From the NCBI RefSeq assembly GCF_002234675.1, contig NC_019866.2, positions 3,950,642 through 4,014,641 of the forward strand: a stretch of DNA of 64,000 nt, written 5' to 3'. Of the stretch, positions 1 through 10,248 are shown piece after piece. The notes under the pieces were generated by a model, which worked only from the letters and a program-made list of their open reading frames with translations, did no database searches and had not been told where the DNA came from. The position numbers were made by a program, and so were the translations under genes. This DNA is from Oryzias latipes (taxonomy: Eukaryota; Chordata; Actinopteri; Beloniformes; Adrianichthyidae). Numbering within the stretch: position 1 is the stretch's first letter; each line of letters starts with the position of its first letter.

Positions 1-199
1 CATCAAATAAAGGCCAACAGCTCATCATGAGGAAAACACAGAAATGAATGACGCAGCACAAAACTAAAATAAAACACGCGGCACTTAATTAGTACCAATA
101 CGTAACAAATGATTACTTATATAGTTTATCCAGATCAAAATTCAGGAAATCAAAGGCTAAACTTTTTTAGCAAAACCCTGACAGATCCTCCGGCTTTAC

Positions 200-274
200 C
201 TTCTTCGTGAGCCCGTCGTCTTCCAGTTCAAACTCTTCGTTCCCGTCCTGAAATGTCACTTTTCTCTTCGACAT
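200..274 (-). CDS. cd2bp2: CD2BP2 (U5 snRNP 52K-like GYF protein), first coding exon only
   Basis: Read on the minus strand, an ATG at 274-272 opens 25 codons starting MSKRKVTFQDGNEEFE and ending at a consensus donor (AAG|GTAAAG, intron from 199). The KRKVTFQ start followed by an acidic run is the hallmark N-terminus of CD2BP2, a GYF-domain protein that binds proline-rich ligands and is part of the U5 snRNP (U5-52K). The exon ends in phase 0. The remaining exons, including the GYF domain, should lie to the left, outside the window. CD2BP2 also neighbours TBC1D10B and MYLPF on human 16p11.2, which agrees with the genes found to the right here. The match rests on a short stretch recalled from the family, so the call is good but not proven. 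Confidence 0.75.
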
Positions 275-640
275 GGTGCTGGAGAAGACAACAGAGCACC
301 ACTTTTATCCACGCAACTACACACCCACAAGTGACTGTAATAACACGCACGTTATTAGCTTTGCAGCTAAGTGTTAGCAAACAACAACACGGAGAGCATG
401 CAGAACAAGTAAACGCCTCGCCACCAACTGCGACTCGATATACGAAAGGCATTCAACATTATGTTGGTCAACATAATGTATAAACAAATAATAAGTATAA
501 ATGACACAATAGAACAGATAGGGAGAGCGTGGTAAAAAACCTGCATAAATTGTCAACGTTCGCTTTCGCTTCTTGTTTGACGGAAATCTAGATTTTATTG
601 TTATTCAACAATGGCGGAATGACGCAACACCGCCACCATG
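275..640 (-). promoter_or_regulatory. cd2bp2: Probable cd2bp2 leader and promoter region
   Basis: This stretch lies directly upstream of the cd2bp2 ATG. It holds a perfect inverted repeat (arms 456-466 and 469-479) and, at 611-627, a YY1-like ATGGCGG core followed by a CRE/AP-1-like TGACGCAA. Such motifs are common in TATA-less housekeeping promoters. No TATA box was seen. The transcription start cannot be fixed from sequence. Confidence 0.35.
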
Positions 641-1499
641 TGGTGTGGAGGGTAACAGCTGTTATTTTCAAAGATAAAAGCGTTGAGGCTGGCTCAAAAA
701 TTACATTTTGTTTAGGATTCATTCATCTTTTGTTATCCGTTTTTTTTAGCAAACTGTCTTTATTTACCACACCCTTTTTGAAAAACTGCAGTTGTGAATA
801 GTTAAAGCAGGAATAATTTTCTGTAAAACTGTTAATAAATCTAGAAATGAGAATTCAGAGAAACAATATTCGATTTCAGTTTTGCTCTTTCAGACGTCAT
901 TTTGAAAACTACACTTTGAATAGAGCTATGTTTCATTTTTGTAGATTTAATGCTTCTCCCTAAAAGCCATTAATGCTATTGAATTTATAACTAAGTCTTT
1001 TTATTTTATCATTTTTTAAAATAGCTCTTTTTTTATTTGTGATAGCACACAAACAAAATAATTATTATTAGATCTGCATTTTCAATCGTTTGCATTTTTA
1101 ATCTTTTATTGTATTAGTTTTTAAAAGCACATAAGGAAAATGCACGGGATTTATGCACAATAGGAACCTTATTAGGAAAGCTGCTCAATTTAAAAAAAGA
1201 TTTTGTTATTTTCCATGGCAACAAACACAAATCCTTACCAGGAGTTGAAATTATTCTATAAATATAGAATCAGAAGCTGATCTAATTATAGCTTTAAAAA
1301 AAGTGGAAAAAAAACCTAGATCAATAAAAGTGGTGCTGTTTTTGACAGGGAACTGAATCTTTTCAGTTATTTTCCATCTGCCCACAGCAGAGTCAGTCGC
1401 CTTAAAAGCAATCATAAGGAAATCACATCATAAAAGAAATAAAAGGAGAAATGATGGAGCCAAGGCAGTCAACTCCACCACAGCCACTAGAATCTCACT
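641..1499. other. AT-rich intergenic spacer, nothing recognised
   Basis: AT-rich sequence with many short A and T runs between cd2bp2 and the pheta-like gene. No convincing exon, RNA gene or repeat end was seen on either strand. Confidence 0.5.
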
Positions 1500-1824
1500 T
1501 CTTGACAGTGAAGCAGGTCGCGACTGCTCAGTTCCCAGGAGCTCCGGGCAGACTCAACAGAGAATATAACGTGTCAGGGTATTATTACCAGGAAGTGGGT
1601 TGAGTTATTTATATTTAAACGCTCGTCCTTCGGTGCCCATGAGGGAACCAGCTTTAGTAACTTAATGCTAAATATGAAAACATTGTCTGGGCTGGTCGAA
1701 TCAACCTGACAGCAAACAACCGCCTTCATATTTAACAACAACAAAAATTAAAACATAATGTGTCGATCTGAATAATGAAAGGACTGCGTGGGAGGCCAAA
1801 GTGACCCTTACTGCTTGACAAAAG
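1500..1824 (+). promoter_or_regulatory. Possible promoter and 5' untranslated exon of the pheta-like gene
   Basis: The first coding exon of the pheta-like gene begins with a splice acceptor (ag at 2626-2627) eight bases before its ATG, so a noncoding leader exon must lie upstream. The strongest plus-strand donor in the preceding 1 kb is at 1821-1830 (aaag|gtaagt, intron from 1825), which would end such an exon at 1824 and give an intron of 803 bases. The left limit of this entry is a guess. No TATA box was identified. Confidence 0.3.
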
Positions 1825-2635
1825 GTAAGTCTGAGTCAGCGCTGTCAAATCTGCAGTGATGTGAGCAGCCAAGAAAAATATTGTGGTTTTGGAAATGTGC
1901 TGACATTTTTATTGTTTATTATGAGGTACTTACCAGGTTTAAAATAAATGTCGTTATGTTGGATGCATGGGGGTTGATGGTATTGCATGTTTCACAAGTT
2001 TTATTTATTCATTTATTCATATGATGATCTTTGTTCACTTCTAGTAGTTAAGGTTTAAAGATACTTTTATTCTGAAAATTCTGTTGCATTACTTTATTAA
2101 AACAAAAAGGTGTATTATAAATAAATAAAAAGATTGATTAACATTCTGTTTTTACTGAAGAATAGAAATATCAGACCAAAACAGTTAGATTAGAGGAGCA
2201 ACATCTTCAAAAACAAAAAAATAAAAGCTCCAAGCCCTTTTTTGTTTAGATAAAAAGGGTTTAGCCTCCTTTAAAAAAACAATATATGTAAAGGTTTGTT
2301 TGCTAAAAGAAAGGTCATTTACATATCAAGGTGGTTATTACTTCAAATTTCAAAATAAACAATGGTTAAAAGTTGTGTTTGTCTTTGTAAAACTTGAAAA
2401 ACTGGTGTTTTTCTTCCTGCAAACTACAGGAAGTTTTAGGTGCAAAAGGGAGGAAGACCGAAACTAAAGCTTGCTCTGTTTTAGTGGGTTAAACCAAAAA
2501 GTGATGTGAACATGAAACCAGTAACTGCACACAAGTTGGCTATGGCTAAACAGTAAAAAGGGCTTTATTTGGCTTTTGCAGCAATATTTTCCACCTTGAA
2601 CATATTCCACTAGTTTCTCATTTTTAGGAGTTGGG

Positions 2636-4082
2636 ATGAAAGTCCACGAGAAGATTCTGACCCATTACTTGTCATGCACTTCTCCAGTTGATAAGGAAGG
2701 CTACCTCTACAAAAAGGTCTGACAAAACTCCAAACATAAAGATGTATTTTACAAACATGAACAGAGATGAAATCACAGGAGTTGTTGTTACGCTTTTCTT
2801 CCCGACAGAAAGTGAGAACCGCCACCTTCCAGAGACGATGGTTTGTTTTGAAGGCGAACTTGCTCTTCTACCAGGAGCGCCCCGCCGACCGCCACCTGCT
2901 GGGGGTCATCGTGCTGGAGGGCTGTGCCGTCCGGTGTTTGGAGGCCGAAGAACCGTTTGCCTTCTCCTTGGTGTTTGGGCCTGGACTTAAAACGTACACG
3001 TTTGCAGCGGAGAGTCGTCAAACTCAGGAGAGCTGGGTGGAAGCGTTGATGTCGGCAAGTCACTGTTACCTCTCCTTGCTGGTGAGGGACCTGGAGAGGC
3101 TGTATGAAGGTACATGAGAAAGTTCTTTTTGTTTTTTAACATTCCTTGACTTTTGCATGCAAATCTTTTTCAAAATACATGGTCCACAATGATCTGCAAT
3201 CCCAAGTTGATCTCATTTCAAATTATATCTCCTCCAAACAATATCATAAAGGCAGCGGTGGGCCGTCAGGGCCTTCAAGGCCTTCTCTGAAGGCCTAAAA
3301 AATGTCTGAATCATGAGTTAATTATACTTGGTCCATGCATACCACATACATATTTCAAATTTATGTGGTATCCATGGACAAAATATAATTCACACATGAT
3401 TCAGATACTTTTTAGGCCTTCACATAAATATTCCAAATTTATGTGGTTCTTTTCAATGTTTTTTTTTTAGTGGCTGTAGTTCCATAACGAGGTTTTATTT
3501 ACCGTGGCTACAGGAATTTTCAATATGCAATGCAAAGCATCATAAAATGGTTAATGAGGGGTTGAGTGATTCATGCATAGCACTACTGAAGGCCTGGGTG
3601 TGTGATGCACGGTCCGCCACTGATAAAAAAGAAATCTTTTCTGTGAAGAGAAGTTCAAATTCCTTCTGTACTCTGCAGAAGCTAAACAAGGTTCCAGAGC
3701 TTCTCGCTCGTCTGGCAGTGCTCTCAGTCTGGCCATGAACAGGATCTCATCGGGAGCTCTGGGCCCACCGGTGGACGTCAGTGTCAGGGAGCGGAGAAGC
3801 TTCAGTGCCAGCACCGTTCTACAAGCGCCTCCATCATCAACTAAAGCCGTCACCAAAAAATCCCCCAAAGTGTGGTCCAGGAGGAACGCCTACGTCACCC
3901 CGCTCAACGGGCCGCCTCCTCCCTACGGAGAATGGCCTCTGGTCGGGTCGGACGCAATGGAGGACTTCAGCCAACTTCACGATTATTACGGCCAGGAAGT
4001 GGGAAGAGTGAGAGAAGAGTGGCTGAGAGGCAAACGTGTGGAGGAGGATACGAGTGAGGAGGCCCTCATCGACCTGCAGTAA
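2636..4082 (+). CDS. Sesquipedalian/PHETA (FAM109)-like endosomal PH adaptor, complete
   Basis: Three coding exons: 2636-2716, 2809-3109 and 3679-4082, all with GT-AG borders, giving 786 bases and 261 residues (human PHETA1/2 are 249-259). Residues 1-27 include the family start MKVHEKILTHY and KEGYLYKK, the first PH-domain strand. A PH domain spans about 17-115 (FQRRWFVLKANLLFY, then the closing helix ESWVEALMSASHCYLSLLVR). A basic, proline-rich linker follows, and near the C-terminus is an F&H motif, F224-S-Q-L-H-D-Y-Y-G232. In PHETA proteins this motif binds the ASH-RhoGAP part of OCRL and INPP5B, recruiting these inositol 5-phosphatases to endosomes for receptor recycling and Golgi return. 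I infer the same role. Intron 2 carries a small DNA transposon. The first intron is only 92 bases. Whether this is pheta1, pheta2 or a fish-specific paralogue needs a tree, so no symbol is given. Confidence 0.85.
3253..3622. mobile_element. Nonautonomous DNA transposon (MITE) in pheta-like intron 2
   Basis: About 370 bases bounded by imperfect terminal inverted repeats: the left end (3253-3266, cagcggtgggccgt) matches the reverse complement of the right end (3609-3622) at 11 of 14 positions. Inside, about 3282-3342 and 3360-3425 form a long imperfect hairpin reading agtataatt.../...ataattcac with shared aggcctaaaaa and ctgaatcatga-type blocks. It has no coding capacity. The CAGYGGYGG ends resemble ISL2EU-type elements, but the superfamily is not certain and no clear target duplication was found. 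Confidence 0.55.
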
Positions 4083-4630
4083 AGAAGAAAAAAAAAAAAA
4101 AAGGATTTGAGATTCTTTAGGAGGAACTGGAACCGAGCTGGAGGAACTGAACTTTAAGGCCCAAACACCTGTTGATGTTCAAAGCAGTTGAGTGTTTGCT
4201 GTCTTAGAGAAATTCCTATTGAAGGTCATATAAGGTGATTTAGAAATTACCTGATATAAAAACACATATTCGATCAATTTCTGCTTTTCCTGAAACTGTG
4301 CTTCTATAATTATCAATGTTTTAATTCACTGCAAAAAACAAAATATCTGCAGCGTAAATAAATACTCTCAGGGTGGGAAGTTTAGTTCTTTGAATTTGTC
4401 ATAAAAATGTTCTGAATCCTTATGTTTATAATACTAAGATACAAAATGCTTAATACAAAGCAGATTTTCAGACAAAATTTAGTTGAAGTAAATATAATTT
4501 TTTGTTCTTTTTTTAGGAAAATGACAGCTTCCTCTCGCTGCACTTTCACCTGAAAATGGAGAAAACGCCCTTGATAAGGACTTAAAACTTATTTCTTTCC
4601 GTTATGATTAATTCTGTGGTTGTTGCAATC

Positions 4631-4636
4631 AATAAA
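4631..4636 (+). terminator. Poly(A) signal, pheta-like gene
   Basis: AATAAA about 550 bases after the stop codon, followed within 30 bases by a T-rich element. A weaker candidate lies near 4357. Either could end the transcript. Confidence 0.5.
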
Positions 4637-4689
4637 ACTATTTATATCATTCTTTTTTTAACTTGTCCTGTCCTGTTCCCAATATAATA

Positions 4690-5530
4690 AACAACAAGTT
4701 TGCGGAAGTTCACGCTCATTACTGTCAGGTGTTAGTCTAAAAGGGGCGGGGCCTGTCCACACACACTAAGTTGCTTCAAACATACCTGATGGCTCCAGAA
4801 ATGTTCGCGTACAAACATGTCAACATGTCCACAACCACTACAGTTCCCCCGAACCATCACATTTAAAGCATTTCATTCAGTCATGCAAACTCTTTGTGCA
4901 AAGGCGAGCTAACACCTGTGCTCAGGTGTGTGTTTATGTTCTGCTGAGGTGGATGATGGAATAAAAAAGAAGGGGGGTGCCCTGTCATATCCACATCATT
5001 CTGTTGATATCATTACATAAGCAAAAATGCATCTCAATTTATCCAATTTCATACTATTTATACTATTTCATCTGTTTTCTTTTCAGACAGTTCATTGAGA
5101 GATTTCTAATTTATCCAAAGAACTTTTTCATTTTTATTCATTAAAATAGTTGTAACAGTAGAGGGCGCTGCAGACACAGTATTGATGTTGCTAGCTGAGT
5201 TTATGGAATTATTATTAAAAGTATGGGGCGCAAAGGCACATTTAAAATTTAAAATATATATATTTTTAAATCCTGCTCATTTATTTATTTTTTCATTTGA
5301 AAAAAAAAATTAATCACAAAACGGAATGAATTATTGGTGCAGTGTTTTCATATAACACATGATCTATTTTTGAATGTTTGTTATCTAAAATTTTTAACGA
5401 TAAAACTTTTGCAACATTTCCAAATATTCAGAGATGAGATAAAACCGTTTAAATAAATAAAAAAATCCTTCTATTCTTTCTATCTCCTTCTTTTTATTTT
5501 ATCCTCATCATACAATAATTAACCTCTTTC
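4690..5530. other. Intergenic spacer, nothing recognised
   Basis: AT-rich DNA with short A/T runs between the pheta-like gene and the LINE fragment. No exon or RNA gene could be supported on either strand. Confidence 0.45.
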
Positions 5531-6855
5531 TTGCTAGCAATTACATTTATACTGCTTAATATGGTAAAAATTCATGCAGTTTCTATTGACGATGTGGACT
5601 TTACTAACACAATGGTGATTCGTGCAAGTGAGATTCATGGTGCAATTTTAAAGATAAAAGAAGGCAAAGCATGTGGTCTAGATGACATCACAGTCGAGCA
5701 TTTCAAATATTCAAGTTTTAAATTACTGCCCCTGTTGGCCATGTGTTTCACTGGCTTTTTAACCCATGGAGTCCTACCTGATTCAGTTCTCTCGGTTGTA
5801 TTGGTTCCTGTCATTACAGACAAGACTGCCAGTTTAAATAGCATGTTGAATTACCAACCGACTGCCCTTGCCAGCAACATCTCAAAAATTTTACAATATG
5901 TTGTATTGACTAGACTCGAAGTGCATCTTTTAACAAGTGAGAATCAATTTGGTTTTTAAAAAAGCCTCGGCACTGATATGTGTATCTACGCATTACAGGA
6001 AATAGTCGGGAAATACCAGGAATCTGAATACATCCATATTTTTGTGTTTTATTGATGCCACTAAGGCCTTTGACAGGGTGAACCACCACAAACAAACTAT
6101 TTCAGAAGCGATTTAATCGAGGTGTGCCGAAATATCTGGTACGATTCCTGGCTTTCTGGTACACTAATCAAACAATGGTTGTCAAATGGGGCAATGTTTT
6201 ATCTGAGCCTTTTGATGTATGCAATGGCGTTCAACAGGGAGGGATCCTCTCTCCATTTTTATACAATGTGTATATTGATGATCTATCTGCTAAGTTGAAT
6301 CTGTGCAAAACTGGGTGTGTTGTTGGATGTCAAACTTTTAATCATCTTATGTACACTGGGAAAGTGCTGGGACACGAACACTTCTAAAAGTTTTCTCTGA
6401 CTTTGATATTAACTACAATCCTTCTGTAGTGTATTGGAGTTGTTATACACTTTGTGTCCACAGGTGTCGCTGTGAGATTTGAGTTGTACTGTTGTGGTGC
6501 AGTGAAAGACAGCTACATAAACAGACGGTAGACTGAAAACTTGACTCCGTACACGTCGTATATTACACTTTCTAAAAGCAAAATAATGATTGTAAGGACC
6601 AAATACGACATAAATGTAAACTTTCCTGTTTTTAAGCTTTGTGGAAACTCTCTGGAACAAACCTCAACTATCAAATATATTGGACACTGATTGGAGTGAT
6701 GACTGATCCGCTACACTTCCGCCTTGAGGAAACACTGGATACAGCGATTATACTCTTTTAAATTTTTATTTTATTATATTATGTATGTTGTATTTTTATC
6801 TTCTTCTATGGACCGCACCCGAGTCTGAAATAAAGTGAATTATTATTTTTTTCCT
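5531..6855 (+). mobile_element. Decayed non-LTR retrotransposon (LINE) reverse-transcriptase fragment
   Basis: The conceptual product from 5531 contains RT blocks in order: GKACGLDDITVEHFK (RT fingers), a core ending LTSENQFGF, then in other frames FDRVN-like DRVNHH and GVQQGGILSPFLYNVYIDDL (RT motif B). Frames change after about 5958 and between about 6100 and 6390, with stops, so it is a dead copy. No endonuclease is left, and the catalytic FADD block is lost. The end near 6800-6855 (tctgaaataaagtgaattatt) looks like the 3' tail common to several fish LINEs. It probably belongs to the jockey/CR1 group; the exact family is not determined. Confidence 0.7.
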
Positions 6856-6874
6856 TGTAATGTTTACCAAACTA

Positions 6875-6932
6875 GCCCCGCCCCCATAAGAAACGAAAGG
6901 CTTCATGGGAAATGTAGTGAAATGGCGCCAAA
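6875..6932. promoter_or_regulatory. Promoter-like motif cluster without an assigned gene
   Basis: A GC box (6875-6885), a ZNF143/STAF-type site on the minus strand (6904-6919, reading CACTACATTTCCCATG) and an E2F-like ggcgccaaa (6924-6932) lie within 60 bases in otherwise AT-rich DNA. Such clusters mark housekeeping promoters, but no coding exon could be tied to it on either side. Confidence 0.3.
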
Positions 6933-7303
6933 GCTTTAGTTGGCGTAAAATACATTAAAAGAAGAACATTTTAGCCTGCCAAACTGGCTGTAAATAATGT
7001 ATTTTTCTCCACTAAATTAAATTTTAACTAGTATTTGATGTGTTGGCGCCTGTTAATTCACATTCACGTTTTTTAATACTATCATTGTCATAGACATTCC
7101 AAAATAACAAATAAAAGTAAGCAAAAAAAAGTAGCCCAATCCATTTTTTAATGACTCTACTATGGTACTACTCTTTAAAAATGACTCAAGAAAAGATCTA
7201 ACTGAATAAGTTACCAGCTCTGCTTAGTCATTGATTTCCAACAATCAGATAAAAACAACAAACAAAACAAAGGAACTTAAAGCCTGGGAGAAATGACACT
7301 CAC

Positions 7304-7421
7304 CAGAATGGAACATAAATTCTAAGGCCTCACAGGCTGCATCCTTTCCTGAAACCTCCGCATAGGTCAAGCAGGGGAGCTTCTTCACATTCCCCGCCAT
7401 ACATTCATACATACCAATCAT
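7304..7421 (-). CDS. Candidate orphan coding exon, product not recognised
   Basis: On the minus strand an acceptor (ccttttag, ending at 7422) is followed by 118 bases open in one frame and closed by a consensus donor (CTG|GTGAGTG, intron from 7303). The reading is MIGMYECMAGNVKKLPCL, then TYAEVSGKDAACEALEFMFHS plus one base. The composition is protein-like rather than low complexity and both splice sites are good. I do not recognise the protein and could not find companion exons to the left, where the rest would lie, or to the right. It may be an exon of a gene with long introns, a remnant of a lost gene, or chance. Confidence 0.3.
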
Positions 7422-10158
7422 CTAAAAGGTGATTGATGGCTTCAGAGGAGTGTGGGGAGACGAGTCATTTTACAGCTACCTGCAGACCTCACACATCTGT
7501 ATAGCAGCACGAAAATTCAGGTTTTCAAACAGAAAATCTCACAGAAACAGAGTGAAAAAACTTTATTTATGAATATTTAAAACTGAATTTTTTTAATTTA
7601 AAATGTGCTGTTGGATGAATGCAGACATGCGCCTCTAAGATTCACTTATTCAATGTTTCAGTAGTTATGTCCTACTAGATATTAAAGCAGCAAACATTAA
7701 GACGAATTCAATTAATTAGGTAATTAAGAAAGGTTCCAGTCTCATGTATTTTAGAATTGTTAGCATTTCCATTTAGATCTGGACTATCTGAAGGATTATG
7801 GGTAATCAAACATGGCAGACAGATATGGTTCCCTGTTGACCTCCAATAAAAAAAAAAAAAGGAATGCGGCTTCAAATTTCAACACAAACAGGGAGAAGCA
7901 TTGAAGCAGTATTGAAGCATTACTGCATTAAAATGAATAAGTGAGAGAAATTAATTAAATTTAAAAGCATAGCCACTCCTATAAAAAAAACACAAAATGT
8001 TCATTAGGGCATCTGACACATTAAATAACGCATCTTGCTCAAAATAAATACATTTTAAAACTTGCTCGTAAATCACAAGCAAAGCCAGCTGTCATGACAA
8101 AAATAGGAAACATGCAAATCAAAAACATTTCATGGGCCTGAAAAGCTTGGTTTTTCTTAAATGTTTTGCAGTATTGTTGTGGAAAAGGCCTTTACATCAC
8201 TGCAGCACAGAGAAACAACAAATAAAACAAATACTAAGATTACAGAAAATCTATAAATCACACACTAGATTTGGTTAATTCAGGGTTTAAATTGAAATCC
8301 CTCTGAATTTAGTCATCAGCAATCAAAAAAACCTGATCTGTCACTGCTTATATGCAAATCCCAAGGATTTAAAAGCTGTAAACCATGTGGATTTTGCACT
8401 AAAAAGGTCAAAGGTCAGCAGGAACTGGGATTGTTAGTGTCTGGCTCTGCGTGTCCAGAACAAACATTTCTCTAATCCCTGTTATTGTCAGGTGACAAAT
8501 CAACCCAGAACAGACTCATCCCTGACTGCCAGCAGCACCCCAAAACATTCCCAACCACACGGCGGAAATGGATTCAGCTAATAAACACGTCAGCGAAGCA
8601 AACCCAGGTTGTCTTTGGGGCGAATTCGGATTTAAAACCTTAAAATAAACAAATGAGACGAAGCATTGGGGCCAGCTCAATGGCAGACCGTCAAGTTTAT
8701 TCAGCTATTTCAGTCGCTCTCAGCTGCCCCAGTTATGTTCCCCGGGAATGTCTGCAGCTTTCAAAGCAGCCAAGTCATTCCCATATATTTAATAGAGGCG
8801 GGGCGGGGCGGGGGGTAAGAAGGGGTTGGGGTGGGGGCTTAACAGGTGGGAAAGTTTTCATAACTGGCAAAATGCCAAATACACCTTTGTGGGGCGGAGC
8901 AAGACTGGAATCCAAGGTCTGTCACTCCTGGAAAATAGAATGAGATCAGGAAGTAAACAATAGTTTATAACTTTCTTAGAATAAATAGGATTTCTAATGA
9001 AAACATCAACGTAATGTTACTGCATATCAAAGAAAAAGTCCATATGTTATCAAGATTGTTCACTTCTTAAGCTAATGTCTTTCTGAATGATTTAGCCTCC
9101 AACTTCTAAGTTTTGATTTTATTTTAATATTAAATAAAGCTAATATAGTAAATTTAGTGACTTAGACTTAAATAGTAACTTATTTACTATTTAAGATATT
9201 TAAATAGCAGATAAAATGTTTATATTTCTAATGGTGATGCAGGATTTAGTACTGAATCATTAACTTTGATTTGAATTTTTTTAACCTCCCATTAAAGAAC
9301 AAACAAGATTTTTTTTAAGTATTTCTTAGATTAAACTATAAATGCAAAAACCTTTTAAAGAACCATTGACTCAAAAACAGAGAAAAAAAAAACTTCTATT
9401 TGAAAGTATTTCAGCTCAAATGTACATACTGATCCAAAAAGAAGATGTCAAATATTTTACATAAAAGTTTCAAGAAACATTTTCTTTTACATTTATAAAC
9501 ATGCAATAATATAGAAAAAATATTTTGTTTCCTCCCAAACATTACAATTTTGTAAAATAATCAAATAGATTATTTCTTTGGGCATTTATTGAACAGAATA
9601 TAATCTTTTCTTTTTTTTTTTTACATCAATGCATGTCTGTAGCACTTAAAAAACCAATCCCCTTTTTATTTTTGGGGGGTAAAATCCCCAATGTTCCCCA
9701 TGCATTCGTCTGCAGCAGTGCTGCTTTAAAAAGACAGCAGTGCTGTGAACATACAGGGCAAAAGCTGCATTAGGAGTGGATATAAAATATAACGTTGCAT
9801 CGGGCATCACAAACCAAAAATAAAGTCCGCCACCAGCGGCTTTCTGCAAAGCAGATGGAGGTGGTCAGGAGGAGGGACAGTGTCCAGTGGTCCAAGTAAG
9901 CATCTATGTCCTGAATGTCCTTATTTGTCCACGTGGGACTGCAAACATGGTGCAGAGTCCCTCAGCTATCAGGTTTACTTAATTCCAAGACTCCTGAGTC
10001 TATTTCTGATCTCCCGTAAGGTGATATGCTAACCCGCCATTCTGTCTCCTTCGCTTTCACCATCAGTTCATGGTTGACCATCCTCTCCCTCTCCTATTTT
10101 TTTTAATCCCCATCCAAATTTAAAGCGCCGGCTAAAGATAGCCCAGCCTGCGGAGCAG
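7422..10158. other. Intergenic region upstream of mylpf
   Basis: Mostly AT-rich, with no supported exon. Notable sub-features are a perfect direct repeat of AGGTCA spaced by one base (8405-8417), a G-rich run around 8796-8845 that could fold as a G-quadruplex, and a CACGTG E-box near 9930. The last few hundred bases probably act as the muscle promoter of mylpf: a T-rich block near 10095 (ctattttttttaa) resembles a MEF2 site. Confidence 0.4.
8405..8417 (+). promoter_or_regulatory. Perfect DR1 nuclear-receptor half-site repeat
   Basis: AGGTCA-A-AGGTCA, the textbook direct repeat with one-base spacing bound by PPAR/RXR, HNF4 or COUP-TF dimers. It lies 1.8 kb upstream of mylpf. Function is inference only. 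Confidence 0.3.
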
Positions 10159-10166
10159 TATATAAG
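10159..10166 (+). promoter_or_regulatory. mylpf: TATA box of mylpf
   Basis: TATATAAG sits 90 bases before the mylpf ATG, in a GC-richer context, as expected for a strong muscle-specific promoter. The start site is predicted near 10190, giving a leader of about 60 bases. Confidence 0.75.
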
Positions 10167-10248
10167 CCCCCGGGAATATACGTAAAATGCGGCTTCACAC
10201 TGTCTTCTCTTTCTTGATCACCCAAAGCTCCTCTCACAGCTTCTGAAG

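Noticed and set aside
598-801. Plus-strand frame of 67 codons near the cd2bp2 promoter
   Set aside because: Hydrophobic, low-complexity reading of AT-rich DNA with no splice context or homology.
1444-1600. Short plus-strand frame starting MMEPRQSTPPQPLE
   Set aside because: It ends within about 50 codons, has no good donor in frame and no family resemblance. More likely leader or spacer sequence.
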